From Collinsella aerofaciens (GTDB lineage: Bacteria; Actinomycetota; Coriobacteriia; Coriobacteriales; Coriobacteriaceae), in the NCBI RefSeq assembly GCF_015670795.1, contig NZ_JADPCJ010000003.1:46243-110242 (forward strand): a DNA stretch of 64,000 nt, written 5' to 3'. The notes beneath the pieces are model-generated. The model ran no database searches. It had not been told where the DNA came from and saw only the letters and a program-made list of their open reading frames with translations. Made by a program: the position numbers and the translations under genes. Below are positions 18,705 to 29,038 of the stretch, piece by piece (positions within the stretch are counted from its first letter, which is position 1; each line of letters opens with the position of its first letter).

Positions 18705-18735
18705 TTGACTCTACAATCGTTGTAGGGTTTTCACT
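18705..18735 (+). promoter_or_regulatory. MerR-type promoter of the MATE gene
   Basis: TTGACT at 18705-18710 is followed by the inverted repeat CTACAATCGTTGTAG, which extends with one mismatch to ACTCTACAA...TTGTAGGGT, and then by a weak -10 (TTCACT) about 19 bases on. A dyad filling an overlong spacer right after TTGAC is the layout of MerR-family targets such as the bmr promoter. No MerR gene lies in the window. Confidence 0.5.
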
Positions 18736-18777
18736 ACACTGGTACGCAAACAAACCCAGTCAGAAAGTGCCCCGCCC

Positions 18778-20124
18778 ATGGAACACGACCTCACACGCGG
18801 CAATGTCCTTAAGACCATCGCGGTCTTTGCCCTGCCCTATATGCTCTCGTACTTTTTGCAGATGCTCTACGGCATGGCCGATCTGTACATGATGGGGCAG
18901 TTTAGCGGCGCCGCCGGCATCACCGCCGTGGGCAATGGCGCTCAGACGCTCTATATCATTACCGTGACGCTCGTGGGCTTGGCCATGGGAACGACGGTCA
19001 TCGTCGGCCACGCCGTGGGCTCGCGTCGCTTCGACCGCGCCGAGACCGCCATCGGCAACACCATCACGCTCTTTATGGGTGTCTCGGTGGTGCTGGCCGT
19101 TGTCCTGCTTGCGCTGTGCCCGCAGGTTGTGGCGCTCATTGGCACGCCACCCGAGGCAGTCGAAGGAACCGCCGCCTACCTGCGTATCTGCTTTGTCGGC
19201 ATTCCGTTTATCGCCGCGTACAACATTCTTTCGGCCATCTTTCGCGGGCTGGGCGATTCGCGCTCGCCCATGTACGTGATTGGCGTGGCATGCATCATCA
19301 ACATCGCGCTCGACTTTCTGTTTATCGGACACATGGGGCTCGGCCCCGTGGGCGCGGCGCTCGGCACGGTAACCGCCCAGACGGCCAGCGTTGCCCTCGC
19401 GCTCGTGTGGCTTAAGAGCCGCCGCACGAACATCCACGTTAAGCGCAGCGACCTGCGTCCCCAGCCCGAGGTGCTCGGCAGCATTCTTAAGATCGGCGTG
19501 CCCGTGGCCGTGCAGGACGGCTGCATCCAGGTGGCGTTTATGTTTATCACCGTCATCGCCAACCACCGAGGGCTCGTCGACGCCGCCGCCGTGGGCCTGG
19601 TCGAGAAGATGATCAGCTTTTTGTTCATTGTGCCGAGTTCCATGGGCGCTACCGTCAGTGCACTCACGGCGCAAAACGCCGGCGCGGGCAAGGGCGACCG
19701 TGCACGTCAGGTGCTCAAAGACGCCATGACGATCTCGCTGGTGTACGGCTGCCTGATCACGGTGCTGATGTGGCTAGTGGCGCCGGCGTTTATCGGCTTT
19801 TTTGCCAAGGACTCTGCGGTGGTCGCGGCCGGCACCGGCTATATGCGCAGCTATATTTTCGACGCAATCTTTGCCGGCATCCACATTTGCTTTAGCGGCT
19901 TTTTCGCTGCGTATGGCAAGAGCTACATCGGCTTTGCGCACAACGTGCTGGCCGTGGCGCTCATTCGCGTGCCCGGTGCATGGCTGCTATCGAATGCCTA
20001 TTCCAACACGCTGTTTCCCATGGGCATCGCTTCGCCGTGCGGATCGATTTTGTCGGCAGTTATCTGTGTTGTCGCGTTTACCGTGCTCAACCGGCGCGGG
20101 GCTTTTGACAAGTTGGTGGCGTAG
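18778..20124 (+). CDS. MATE-family multidrug/flavin-type efflux transporter
   Basis: A 448-residue polytopic membrane protein with about 12 helices in two pseudo-repeats. The N-terminal DLTRGNVLKTIAVFALP segment and LYGMADLYMMGQ are typical of MATE pumps; AIFRGLGDSRSPMY at the end of the first half is the classic RG(x)GD motif, and KIGVPVAVQ opens the second half. It would exchange cations for drugs or organic cations. It is monocistronic under a putative MerR-type promoter and divergent from the ABC exporter, suggesting a shared efflux island. Confidence 0.9.
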   Translation: MEHDLTRGNVLKTIAVFALPYMLSYFLQMLYGMADLYMMGQFSGAAGITAVGNGAQTLYIITVTLVGLAMGTTVIVGHAVGSRRFDRAETAIGNTITLFMGVSVVLAVVLLALCPQVVALIGTPPEAVEGTAAYLRICFVGIPFIAAYNILSAIFRGLGDSRSPMYVIGVACIINIALDFLFIGHMGLGPVGAALGTVTAQTASVALALVWLKSRRTNIHVKRSDLRPQPEVLGSILKIGVPVAVQDGCIQVAFMFITVIANHRGLVDAAAVGLVEKMISFLFIVPSSMGATVSALTAQNAGAGKGDRARQVLKDAMTISLVYGCLITVLMWLVAPAFIGFFAKDSAVVAAGTGYMRSYIFDAIFAGIHICFSGFFAAYGKSYIGFAHNVLAVALIRVPGAWLLSNAYSNTLFPMGIASPCGSILSAVICVVAFTVLNRRGAFDKLVA

Positions 20125-20222
20125 CGGGACGACGCGAAATCGCCCTCATCGACGATATCATCAGCGACGACCCCACAACCTACGTGACGCAGATCACGGT
20201 GCCGGTTGCCCCGTCCAAATAA
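20124..20222 (+). pseudogene. C-terminal gene fragment, unknown protein
   Basis: An open frame without start ends in TTYVTQITVPVAPSK and a TAA at 20220-20222. A similar but diverged tail (ATYMTQIMLPATTPK, stop at 21553-21555) lies on the other side of the toxin-antitoxin genes. The two look like remnants of a duplicated gene end flanking an insertion. I do not recognise the parent protein. Confidence 0.35.
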
Positions 20223-20264
20223 GAACTGCCCAGAAAACGTTCGGCTGAAGGCAGAATCTTGACG

Positions 20265-20480
20265 TTATAGGCCATATTTTGCCTCAAGGTCATCGAGAGC
20301 CTCAAAGGCATCACGCGCCGTGCCAGCAGCACGCTCCCGCTCGGCCACAGCTATACGAGCCATCAGACGAGCCTTAGCCTGTTCCTGAACCATGAGGTCG
20401 TAGTCCTCGGATCGAAGTACAACAAATTTGCTATAGCCGTTTTTTGTAACAGTCACTGGACCAGGGGCCTCCCAACAAGC
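20265..20480 (-). pseudogene. Truncated Phd/YefM-type antitoxin remnant
   Basis: The frame encodes GPVTVTKNGYSKFVVLRSED and about 45 more residues, the second half of a Phd/YefM antitoxin. The N-terminal DNA-binding half is missing: upstream sequence in this frame is the antisense shadow of the toxin gene. A GTG near 20460 behind GGGAGG might still start a 65-residue product. It lies just downstream of an intact antitoxin-toxin pair and is probably the scar of an earlier module. Confidence 0.55.
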
Positions 20481-20517
20481 TCGCCAAACGCCGGGGACAA
20501 TCCCCGATATGGCGGTT

Positions 20518-20940
20518 TTACTCCTCCGGAATCGGAAACGCACGGATGAACTCTGCAGGCGAGAAGGTCTTGATGGTCGAGCGCACAAAAGCGGCGCGGT
20601 CACGCGTGATAATAAAGTCCACGCCGGCACGCTCGGCCATCGCACGGATACAGCCGTCCTCAAAGTCCGGCTCATCGGAATAGGCGGAGGCAAAACAAGC
20701 CTCTTGGTCGAGAGACTCTACCGAGTAGCTCTTAAGGCAGTCGCGCACTACCTCGCGCCCGCGCGCCTCGCCGGCCTGTTTGGTGAGAATGTAATACGCG
20801 TCCTTGAGAGAGCAGGCCGAAACAACGCCTTCGATAAGCCCCACGTCGACGAGTCCCTTGATCGTTTGCGCCGCTGCGTGCTCCGGCCGGCCCGGAAGCA
20901 CGCAATCGAGCAGAAAATTGGTATCGAGAAATGCTCTCAT
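20518..20940 (-). CDS. PIN-domain toxin, VapC-like RNase
   Basis: A 140-residue PIN-domain protein, expected to cut RNA when freed from its antitoxin. The N-terminal LDTNFLLD block provides the first catalytic Asp (D6), and DEPDFEDGCIRAMAE followed by DFIITRD supplies the other acidic residues in the usual order and spacing. Its ATG overlaps the antitoxin stop by four bases (ATGA), the normal antitoxin-first arrangement. The partner here is of Phd/YefM type rather than VapB, a pairing known for some PIN modules. Confidence 0.85.
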   Translation of the reverse strand: MRAFLDTNFLLDCVLPGRPEHAAAQTIKGLVDVGLIEGVVSACSLKDAYYILTKQAGEARGREVVRDCLKSYSVESLDQEACFASAYSDEPDFEDGCIRAMAERAGVDFIITRDRAAFVRSTIKTFSPAEFIRAFPIPEE

Positions 20941-21329
20941 AGGTAGCGCTCCCTCGCGACGCGCTTTTCATCTTCAACCGTCATCGTATCGAGCGGCGTT
21001 CCTTTTGGCATTTTGGCTACGATATCGAGATACTCCTGGTAGTCCTCATTCTCCGCGAGCATCTCACGGATCTCCTTCCAGGTGATCTTGGGATGCCACA
21101 TCGTACCCACGTCGCGCTTGGGCTTGTCCGAGCCGCACGTCGGCTTTGCACCCCCGCGCTCCTGGGCAGCGTCATATTCCACTGCAACCGGGCTTTGATA
21201 GTCGAGCGGCACGATCTTGAACAACGGCTTGCTCCGCTTGAAGACCACAACCTCCTCGCCCTCATTGGCAACCTTTTCGGCCACCTGCGTAAGGTTTTGG
21301 CGCAGTTCCGAAAACGCGACGGTAACCAT
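20937..21329 (-). CDS. Phd/YefM-family antitoxin
   Basis: A 130-residue antitoxin. The first 50 residues (MVTVAFSELRQNLTQVAEKV...VVVFKRSKPLFKIVPL) match the Phd/YefM DNA-binding fold; the C-terminal tail, with ITWKEIREMLAE, should wrap the toxin. GAGAGGAG precedes the ATG at 21329. It overlaps the toxin gene by four bases. A palindromic AT-rich box at 21365-21396 in its promoter is a likely site for autorepression. It is longer than the usual 80-90 residues because of a Gly/Lys-rich insertion in the middle. Confidence 0.85.
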   Translation of the reverse strand: MVTVAFSELRQNLTQVAEKVANEGEEVVVFKRSKPLFKIVPLDYQSPVAVEYDAAQERGGAKPTCGSDKPKRDVGTMWHPKITWKEIREMLAENEDYQEYLDIVAKMPKGTPLDTMTVEDEKRVARERYL

Positions 21330-21364
21330 AACTGCTCCTCTCAACATATATCTTCACTGCTAAG

Positions 21365-21396
21365 TATACACGTTAATGTTAATGTTAAAGTGTATA
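21365..21396. promoter_or_regulatory. Probable operator of the PIN/Phd module
   Basis: TATACAC and GTGTATA lie in inverted orientation around three GTTAAT repeats, 36 bases before the antitoxin start. TATACT on the minus strand can serve as -10. The position suits autoregulation by the antitoxin. Confidence 0.5.
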
Positions 21397-21499
21397 AAAC
21401 TCATCACAATGGGGCAGCCCCGTTGTGGGACCTCACTGCGGGGCCCCTTTGCTTTGTATGAATCTTCTATCGCTCCGGAACGACACCGCTCCGCAGGGT

Positions 21500-21555
21500 C
21501 ACCCTCAGCAACCTACATGACGCAGATCATGCTGCCCGCCACCACGCCCAAATAA
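21500..21555 (+). pseudogene. Second C-terminal gene fragment, unknown protein
   Basis: SATYMTQIMLPATTPK followed by TAA, similar to the fragment ending at 20222. No start, no upstream domain. See that entry. Confidence 0.3.
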
Positions 21556-21593
21556 AAACCTCCCGGAAAGTATCAACCTTTCCGGGAGGTTTT
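21555..21593. terminator. Terminator behind ligA
   Basis: AAAACCTCCCGGAAAG and CTTTCCGGGAGGTTTT form a perfect 16-bp stem with a 7-base loop. A and T runs on both sides allow use in both directions; ligA ends 21 bases away. Confidence 0.85.
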
Positions 21594-21613
21594 CTAATTT
21601 GATTATCGATGTC

Positions 21614-23875
<2,262 letters not shown>

Positions 23876-23950
23876 CTAGAGTACCACCGGTCGCAATGAG
23901 GCCGAATAGCCCTTTCGAACCGCACCGAATCGGCAGCCGCCAGACCGGGG

Positions 23951-24153
23951 TGGACAGTTAGTTCAGATACGTATAAATCCTAGAGCTGAATCAGGCACGA
24001 ACACCCCTGTTTCAACTAATTTGGGCTCCTCGAGACCATGTAAACGTCCCGCTCTCCCTTCCAAACACCCATTCGAGCCCCATCCCAATCAAAAATTGCT
24101 CAAAACGCATCCCAAGCTGCCCCAGATTTATACGTATCTGAACTAACTGTCCA
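23951..24153. mobile_element. MITE-like element with 29-bp perfect terminal inverted repeats
   Basis: TGGACAGTTAGTTCAGATAC opens the left 29-bp repeat (23951-23979), and its exact reverse complement ends the element (24125-24153). The 145 bases between encode nothing recognisable. The total of 203 bp, intergenic position and perfect ends fit a miniature inverted-repeat transposable element. CCAGACC occurs at both borders (partly inside the right repeat), a possible target duplication. No transposase with matching ends is in the window. Confidence 0.65.
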
Positions 24154-24227
24154 GACCATTACGAACCAGGCCTCTTGCCAGCCACAAGTGATCCGTTTTC
24201 CTCCGTCCCCAACGGATCAATAAGAAA

Positions 24228-24263
24228 AGAGGGGCTGTCCCGCGCTGGCGGGACAGCCCCTCT
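24228..24263 (-). terminator. Terminator of the HtrA protease gene
   Basis: AGAGGGGCTGTCCCGC pairs perfectly with GCGGGACAGCCCCTCT and on the minus strand is followed by TTTTCTTATT. A second small hairpin (GATCCGTT/AACGGATC, 24190-24217) lies just beyond. Confidence 0.85.
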
Positions 24264-24289
24264 GGCTTCGGCATGTGCGAAATGGCTCG

Positions 24290-25750
24290 TTAGTAACCCT
24301 GGCCGTAGCCCTGACCCTGGCCCTGCTGGCCCAGCAGCTCCTCCAGATACTGGCGCAGCTGCTCGTCGGTAATACCGCCGTTGCCGGTGTCGGTCGAACT
24401 GTCGTCCTGCTGTTGGTTCTGCAGCTCCTCGTCGGAGCCCAGCTCAACCGTGACCTTCTTCTCTTCCTTGCCGCGCATAAGCGTGATCTCGACCTTCTCG
24501 CCCACCTCGTGGCTGCGCAGCGCGATGATCAGGCCATCGGCGCTCGTGATCTCGTCGTCGCCCAGCTTGGTGATGACGTCGCCCTCCTGAATGCCGGCCT
24601 TGGCAGCAGGACCATCCTCAACGACGCTCGCCACATACGCGCCGCTATCGGTGCTCAGCTTGTTGGTGCGGGCGTTGAGCGCGTTGACGCTCGAAAGCGT
24701 GGCGCCCAGATACGGATGAACCGGCGTCTTGCCGTCGATAATCTGGTCGGCAATATTCTTGGCATAGTTGACCGGAATGGCAAAGCCTACGCCCGAGCTG
24801 GAGCCCGAGTAGCTCTCGATGAGCGAGTTGATACCCACGAGCTCGCCGTTGTCGTTGACAAGCGCGCCGCCGGAGTTGCCCGGGTTGATGGCGGCATCGG
24901 TCTGGATCATGTTGGCGTAGATGGTGTTACCACTGGTGGAGCTCATGGCCGTGGAGCGATACAGCGCCGACACGATACCCGTGGAGACAGACTGCTCGTT
25001 GCCGAACGGCGAACCGATCGCCATGACCCACTCGCCCACGTTGAGCTTGGAGGAGTCACCGATCTCGATCGGCGTGAGCTTGGAGGCGTCAGCATCCTTG
25101 AGCTTGATGACGGCCAGGTCGCTCGAGGCGTCGTTGCCCACGAACTCGGCCTCATAGGTGGTGCCGTCGTCCATGGTCACCACGTACTGGTCGTAGCCAT
25201 CGACCACGTGGTTGTTGGTGAGGATGTGGCCCTCGGTATCGAGCACCACGCCCGAACCGACACTGCCCGAGCTGTCCGACTCATCGGCAGACTGCGAAAG
25301 CGAGCCATTCTGGCTGCCGCTCGAAGTGGCGGTGATGGAAACGACGGAAGGCAGGGCCTTGGCAGAAACGGCCTCGGCCAGCGTGGTGTCCTCGGAGTCG
25401 ATGGTGATCTTTTGCGTCGATGAACCCGAAGCGCCCGCCGTCACGGCATTCTTTCCGCCGCCAATATTGAGCGTGCCGCTCATAATGAGCGCAATGACCA
25501 GCAGGGCTCCGCAGGCACAGCCGGCGAGTGCCGTAATAAAGATCGGCAGCTTTTTGGTCTTGGTCTTGACCACCGTGTGCTTGTTTACAACCTGCTGACC
25601 GCCCAGCGGCTGGCCGGTCTGTGTATCGTAAGCCTGCACGTAGGGAATGTTACTGCCGGCAGGCGTCGACTCCACCTGCACACGCGGCTGCTGCTGGGTC
25701 TCGCCAGCGTTGCCCGCATCCTGAGGACGCTGGGAATCGTTCTCGCTCAT
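24290..25750 (-). CDS. HtrA/DegP-type membrane-anchored serine protease with PDZ domain
   Basis: A 486-residue envelope quality-control protease. A cytoplasmic N-terminal tail rich in Gln and Pro (1-65) precedes one membrane helix (69-91). The trypsin-like domain carries H181 (LTNNHVVDG), D211 (SSDLAVIKL) and S293 (NPGNSGGAL). A PDZ domain (GDVITKLGDDEI region) follows, and the C-terminus is a Gln/Gly-rich tail ending GQGYGQGY. GAAAGG precedes the ATG at 25750; the reading from 25789 has no site. Monocistronic with its own terminator. Confidence 0.92.
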   Translation of the reverse strand: MSENDSQRPQDAGNAGETQQQPRVQVESTPAGSNIPYVQAYDTQTGQPLGGQQVVNKHTVVKTKTKKLPIFITALAGCACGALLVIALIMSGTLNIGGGKNAVTAGASGSSTQKITIDSEDTTLAEAVSAKALPSVVSITATSSGSQNGSLSQSADESDSSGSVGSGVVLDTEGHILTNNHVVDGYDQYVVTMDDGTTYEAEFVGNDASSDLAVIKLKDADASKLTPIEIGDSSKLNVGEWVMAIGSPFGNEQSVSTGIVSALYRSTAMSSTSGNTIYANMIQTDAAINPGNSGGALVNDNGELVGINSLIESYSGSSSGVGFAIPVNYAKNIADQIIDGKTPVHPYLGATLSSVNALNARTNKLSTDSGAYVASVVEDGPAAKAGIQEGDVITKLGDDEITSADGLIIALRSHEVGEKVEITLMRGKEEKKVTVELGSDEELQNQQQDDSSTDTGNGGITDEQLRQYLEELLGQQGQGQGYGQGY

Positions 25751-25780
25751 GGCTGCGATCCTTTCGTCTAATAACCAAAG

Positions 25781-25804
25781 GCCCGCCAAACATGTGGCGG
25801 GCCA
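25781..25804 (-). terminator. Hairpin between the OmpR-type regulator and htrA
   Basis: GGCCCGCC and GGCGGGCC pair around an 8-base loop; on the minus strand TTTGGTTATT follows. It could end the glnA-regulator transcript before htrA. Confidence 0.5.
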
Positions 25805-25921
25805 TCATTGTTCACGTTGAGTTGTACCCCAATATGCGGGCGCACGTGTATGAGAACGCAATCTTTTAGGAAGGCTTAAGTTCTGTTGCAGGCCCGAAAG
25901 GAACCCGCACCTGCGTCAATA

Positions 25922-25954
25922 CCACCACAAAGGTGCCTGTCCCCTTTGTGGTGG
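25922..25954. repeat. Dispersed palindrome family A, copy 4
   Basis: CCACCACAAAGG and CCTTTGTGGTGG with a TGCCTGTCC loop, immediately behind the stop of the OmpR-type regulator. Confidence 0.8.
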
Positions 25955-25958
25955 AAAT

Positions 25959-26621
25959 CTAGTCCTTAAACAGATAACCCACGCCGCGGACGGTGGTGAT
26001 GTGTGCCGCGATCTGCGGGCCCACCTTGGAGCGGATGCGTCGAATGTGCACGTCGACGGTGCGCGTGCCGCCGCAGTACTCAAAGCCCCACACGCGGTGC
26101 AGCAGCACCTCGCGGCTGTAGGCACGGTTGGGATGCGTCGCCAAAAAGCTCAGCAGCGAGTACTCCATCAGCGTCAGGTCGATGGGCTCGTTATCGAGCG
26201 TCACCTGGTAGGTAGCCAGGTTAATCTCGAGGTTATCGATGTTGAGCACATCGTCGGCGGCGACGGTCTCCTCCTCGCCCATCAGGCGCTGCGCACGAGC
26301 CTTGAGCTCGTTGGGCGTCGCCGTGGGGCATACAAAGTCGGCATGCGCGTGATTCGGCAGACGCAGAGTGCCGAGCGCCTCGTCATCGACGATCACCAGC
26401 ATGGGGACGCCGCCACGATCGTCAAGCCACTTGGCAATCTGATCGATGCGGTCGCTGCGGATGCCATCGGAATCGAGAATCAGCAAGTCAAAGTCGTGCG
26501 CCGCAGTTGGCGAATCGGGGGTGGCCAGGCTCACCTCGACACCCAGGGTGGTCGTCAAGCTGCGGGCAAACTCGTGGAAGCGCGTCGTGCGCGCCATGAA
26601 CAGGGCACTCTTTTCGGACAT
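25959..26621 (-). CDS. Orphan OmpR/PhoB-type response regulator beside glnA
   Basis: A 220-residue regulator with an atypical receiver domain (1-118) and a clear winged-helix DNA-binding domain (about 128-220, with LTLMEYSLLSFLATHPNRAY, RTVDVHIRRIRSKVG and the ending VRGVGYLF). The receiver keeps LLILDSDG with D50 at the phosphoacceptor strand, but the usual N-terminal acidic pair and conserved Lys are not evident. No histidine kinase is near. The start at 26621 has GGAGG; glnA lies 50 bases upstream on the same strand. In actinobacteria, orphan OmpR-type GlnR regulators control nitrogen genes, so a GlnR-like role is a fair inference from position, not proof. Confidence 0.82.
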   Translation of the reverse strand: MSEKSALFMARTTRFHEFARSLTTTLGVEVSLATPDSPTAAHDFDLLILDSDGIRSDRIDQIAKWLDDRGGVPMLVIVDDEALGTLRLPNHAHADFVCPTATPNELKARAQRLMGEEETVAADDVLNIDNLEINLATYQVTLDNEPIDLTLMEYSLLSFLATHPNRAYSREVLLHRVWGFEYCGGTRTVDVHIRRIRSKVGPQIAAHITTVRGVGYLFKD

Positions 26622-26671
26622 ATCGGCCTCCAAGGAAATGAGCTCAATCGTACTGGAACAAGCCAGCGCGA

Positions 26672-28009
26672 TTAGGAGTTCGCCAGATAATGCTTGATCT
26701 CCCACTCGGTGATCGTGGACTCAAACTTATGCCACTCGTTGCGCTTCTTTTTGAGGAAGAAGCTGTGGATGTGCTCGCCGAGGGCATCCTTCATAAACTG
26801 CGAGTCCTCAAAGACGTCGAGCGCCTCTTTGAGCGAGCGCGGCAGCGGCGTGTAGCCGGCCTCGAGCATCTGACGGTCGGTGAGTTTGAGTGTCTCGGCC
26901 GTGGCCTCGGGCGGGAGCTCCAGCTTGCGCTCGATGCCATCGAGACCAGCCGCCAGCGTGACGGCGTTAACCAGGTACGGATTGGCCATGGGGTCGGGGC
27001 TGCGCAGCTCGATGCGCGTGGACAGCTGCTTGCCGGGCTTGTAGACCGGGATGCGGATCATGCTCGCGCGGTTGCGCAGGCCCCACGTGGCGTACTGCGG
27101 CACGGAGTCGCCACCCGTGGTGATGCGCTTGTACGAGTTGACCGTGGGGTTGGTGATGGCGCTGATCTCGCGCGCGTGCGCCAAGATGCCGGCCATATAG
27201 TGCTTGGCGGTATCGGAGAGATGGTACTTCTCGTCGTCCTCGCCCCAAAAGACGTTGTTGCCGTCGTGGTCGAACAGCGACTGATGCAAAAACATAGCGC
27301 TGCCGTCCTCGCCCGCCAACGGCTTGGGCATAAAGGAGGCGTGGCAACCGCTCTCGTAGGCCTGCTGCTTAATGATGAGCTTGGCCGTGGTGATGGCATC
27401 GGACATGCTCAGGGCCTCGGCGTGGCGCAAGCTCATGCCGTGCTGCGAGCGGCCGGCGGCGTGGAAGGTGTACTCCACGGGCACGGACATCTTCTCCAGC
27501 GTGAGGACCGTGTTGCGACGCAGGTCGCGGGCGGCATCGCTCACCGAAAGGTCAAAGTAGCCCACGTTGTCGAGCGGCTCGGGCGTGTGCTCGTCGGGGA
27601 AGTAATAGTACTCCAGCTCGGCACCCACGTTGAGCAGGTAGCCGGCCTTCTCGGCCTTATAGAACATGCGGCGCAGGGCGTCGCGCGGGTCGCCGGCAAA
27701 CGGCCTGCGATCGGGGGTGCACACGTCGCAGAACACGCGGGCGACGCCGTTGTGGCTCGGGCGCCACGGCAGGATCTGGAAGGTCGAAGCATCGGGAAAC
27801 GCCAGCATGTCGGCTTCCTCGGGCGTAGCAAAGCCCTCGATGGCAGAGCCGTCAAAGCCAATACCCTCCTCAAAAGCGACCTCGAGGTCCTCGGGGCTAA
27901 TGGCAAAGTTCTTGAGGCGGCCGAGAATGTCGACAAACCACAGACGCACAAAGCGGATGTCACGCTGCTCTACGGAGCGGAGTACGTAATCAATGTTCTG
28001 CTGGTTCAT
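26672..28009 (-). CDS. glnA: Glutamine synthetase type I
   Basis: A 445-residue enzyme making glutamine from glutamate, ammonia and ATP in the cytosol as a dodecamer. Landmarks are VRLWFVDILGRLKN and FDGSAIEGF at the N-terminus, GAELEYYYF for metal binding, and the ATP/glutamate region from FMPKPLAGEDGS to KRITTGGDSVP and NRASMIRIP. At 445 residues and without the adenylylation-site tyrosine segment of the longer form, it is the GSI-alpha type, controlled by feedback and transcription rather than adenylylation. AAGGGGAG precedes the ATG. It probably forms an operon with the OmpR-type regulator. Confidence 0.96.
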   Translation of the reverse strand: MNQQNIDYVLRSVEQRDIRFVRLWFVDILGRLKNFAISPEDLEVAFEEGIGFDGSAIEGFATPEEADMLAFPDASTFQILPWRPSHNGVARVFCDVCTPDRRPFAGDPRDALRRMFYKAEKAGYLLNVGAELEYYYFPDEHTPEPLDNVGYFDLSVSDAARDLRRNTVLTLEKMSVPVEYTFHAAGRSQHGMSLRHAEALSMSDAITTAKLIIKQQAYESGCHASFMPKPLAGEDGSAMFLHQSLFDHDGNNVFWGEDDEKYHLSDTAKHYMAGILAHAREISAITNPTVNSYKRITTGGDSVPQYATWGLRNRASMIRIPVYKPGKQLSTRIELRSPDPMANPYLVNAVTLAAGLDGIERKLELPPEATAETLKLTDRQMLEAGYTPLPRSLKEALDVFEDSQFMKDALGEHIHSFFLKKKRNEWHKFESTITEWEIKHYLANS

Positions 28010-28143
28010 GTCGCTCCCCTTTCTTTCGGGCGGGTTTCGACTGGTCTATATCGCAGATACTATCGCAGAAAAATGTTTCCGCAGGGTTAAAGCGTATCAA
28101 GCGCTCAAAAAACGTGCGCGAACAGGCCGTTGCGAACGAGCGG

Positions 28144-28515
28144 TTAGCATTCAGATTCGGAGACAATTTGTCTACAGGCTCGTTCCAGCGCAGGGAACTC
28201 CATCGTCACTGCATCCCAAACAACCGAGCGGTCGACATTGCCGTAATCATGCGCAAGATAATTTCTCATGCCGATAATTCCACGCCATTCAATTTCGGGA
28301 TGAAGCCGCTGCGAGCGTTCCGACAATTTGCCCGCTTCTTCCGTCACCCTAAGCGCACACATCAAAAGGGAGTCCGCCAACGCCCTCGTCCGCACGTCAT
28401 TCGCATGCAGAAACTGGTCCTCGGTGATATCAAAAGCCTTGATGCGCTCGTTCGTTTCGGAGATGGCCTCCAAAACCTCTTGGGCGCGAAGGCTGTCTGA
28501 CTTACGCGCGATCAT
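28144..28515 (-). CDS. HepT-like (DUF86) toxin
   Basis: A 123-residue all-helical HEPN protein of the HepT family. The active-site motif R-x4-H-x-Y is intact as R84 NYLA H89 D Y91, so RNase-type toxicity is likely in the free state. GAAGGAG precedes the ATG, and the gene overlaps its nucleotidyltransferase partner by 14 bases, the normal antitoxin-first order. In type VII systems of this kind the partner inactivates HepT by adding AMP to the conserved Tyr. Confidence 0.87.
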   Translation of the reverse strand: MIARKSDSLRAQEVLEAISETNERIKAFDITEDQFLHANDVRTRALADSLLMCALRVTEEAGKLSERSQRLHPEIEWRGIIGMRNYLAHDYGNVDRSVVWDAVTMEFPALERACRQIVSESEC

Positions 28516-28996
28516 AAAGGATCACTCCTTCGCGCTCGATTACCGCGGCAAGATCGTCATCAAGATAGTCACTCGAGACAAGGTCAACCTGCTTCCCGGT
28601 TTCTTTGCGAACCGCCTCGCCAAACGCCGACAACGCGAAAAGACCAAAGCCCTGCTCGCGATCGACTTCGAGACGCAAGTCAATATCGCTATCGACATGT
28701 GCCTCGCCCCGGGCATACGAACCAAAAAGAATCACGGTTTTGATGGCGGGAATCGAGCTGGCTGCCTCGCGGACGGCGGACTCAATCTGGGCAGTATCCA
28801 AAATGCCCGTCGCGGCGCTTTCGCTCGCAGAGCTTTTACCAAGTGAAGGAACAAACGGCAGAGAGCGCTCGCGCAGCATCTGCCTCATAAACATATTGAC
28901 CGCAACAGACGAAGTCATGCCAAGCTCTTCGCACAGCTCGGCAAATGAGTCTTTAATTGACGAGTCCACTCGCACACTCAGCACAGACGCAGCCAT
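28502..28996 (-). CDS. MntA-type nucleotidyltransferase antitoxin fused to a RelB/DinJ-like domain
   Basis: A 164-residue two-domain protein. Residues 1-50 match RelB/DinJ ribbon-helix-helix antitoxins (LSVRVDSSIKDSFAELCEEL, then VAVNMFMRQMLRE and SLPF). After a Ser-rich linker, residues 66-164 are a minimal nucleotidyltransferase with the GS-x10-DxD motif (G92 S93 ... D104 I D106), as in MntA antitoxins that AMPylate HepT. AGGAGG precedes the ATG at 28996. Most MntA proteins are the 90-110 residue catalytic domain alone; the extra N-terminal domain could give DNA-binding autoregulation. Confidence 0.85.
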   Translation of the reverse strand: MAASVLSVRVDSSIKDSFAELCEELGMTSSVAVNMFMRQMLRERSLPFVPSLGKSSASESAATGILDTAQIESAVREAASSIPAIKTVILFGSYARGEAHVDSDIDLRLEVDREQGFGLFALSAFGEAVRKETGKQVDLVSSDYLDDDLAAVIEREGVILYDRA

Positions 28997-29038
28997 GGAT
29001 ACCTCCTGTATGACATTGTCTATATATTATCACACAGA

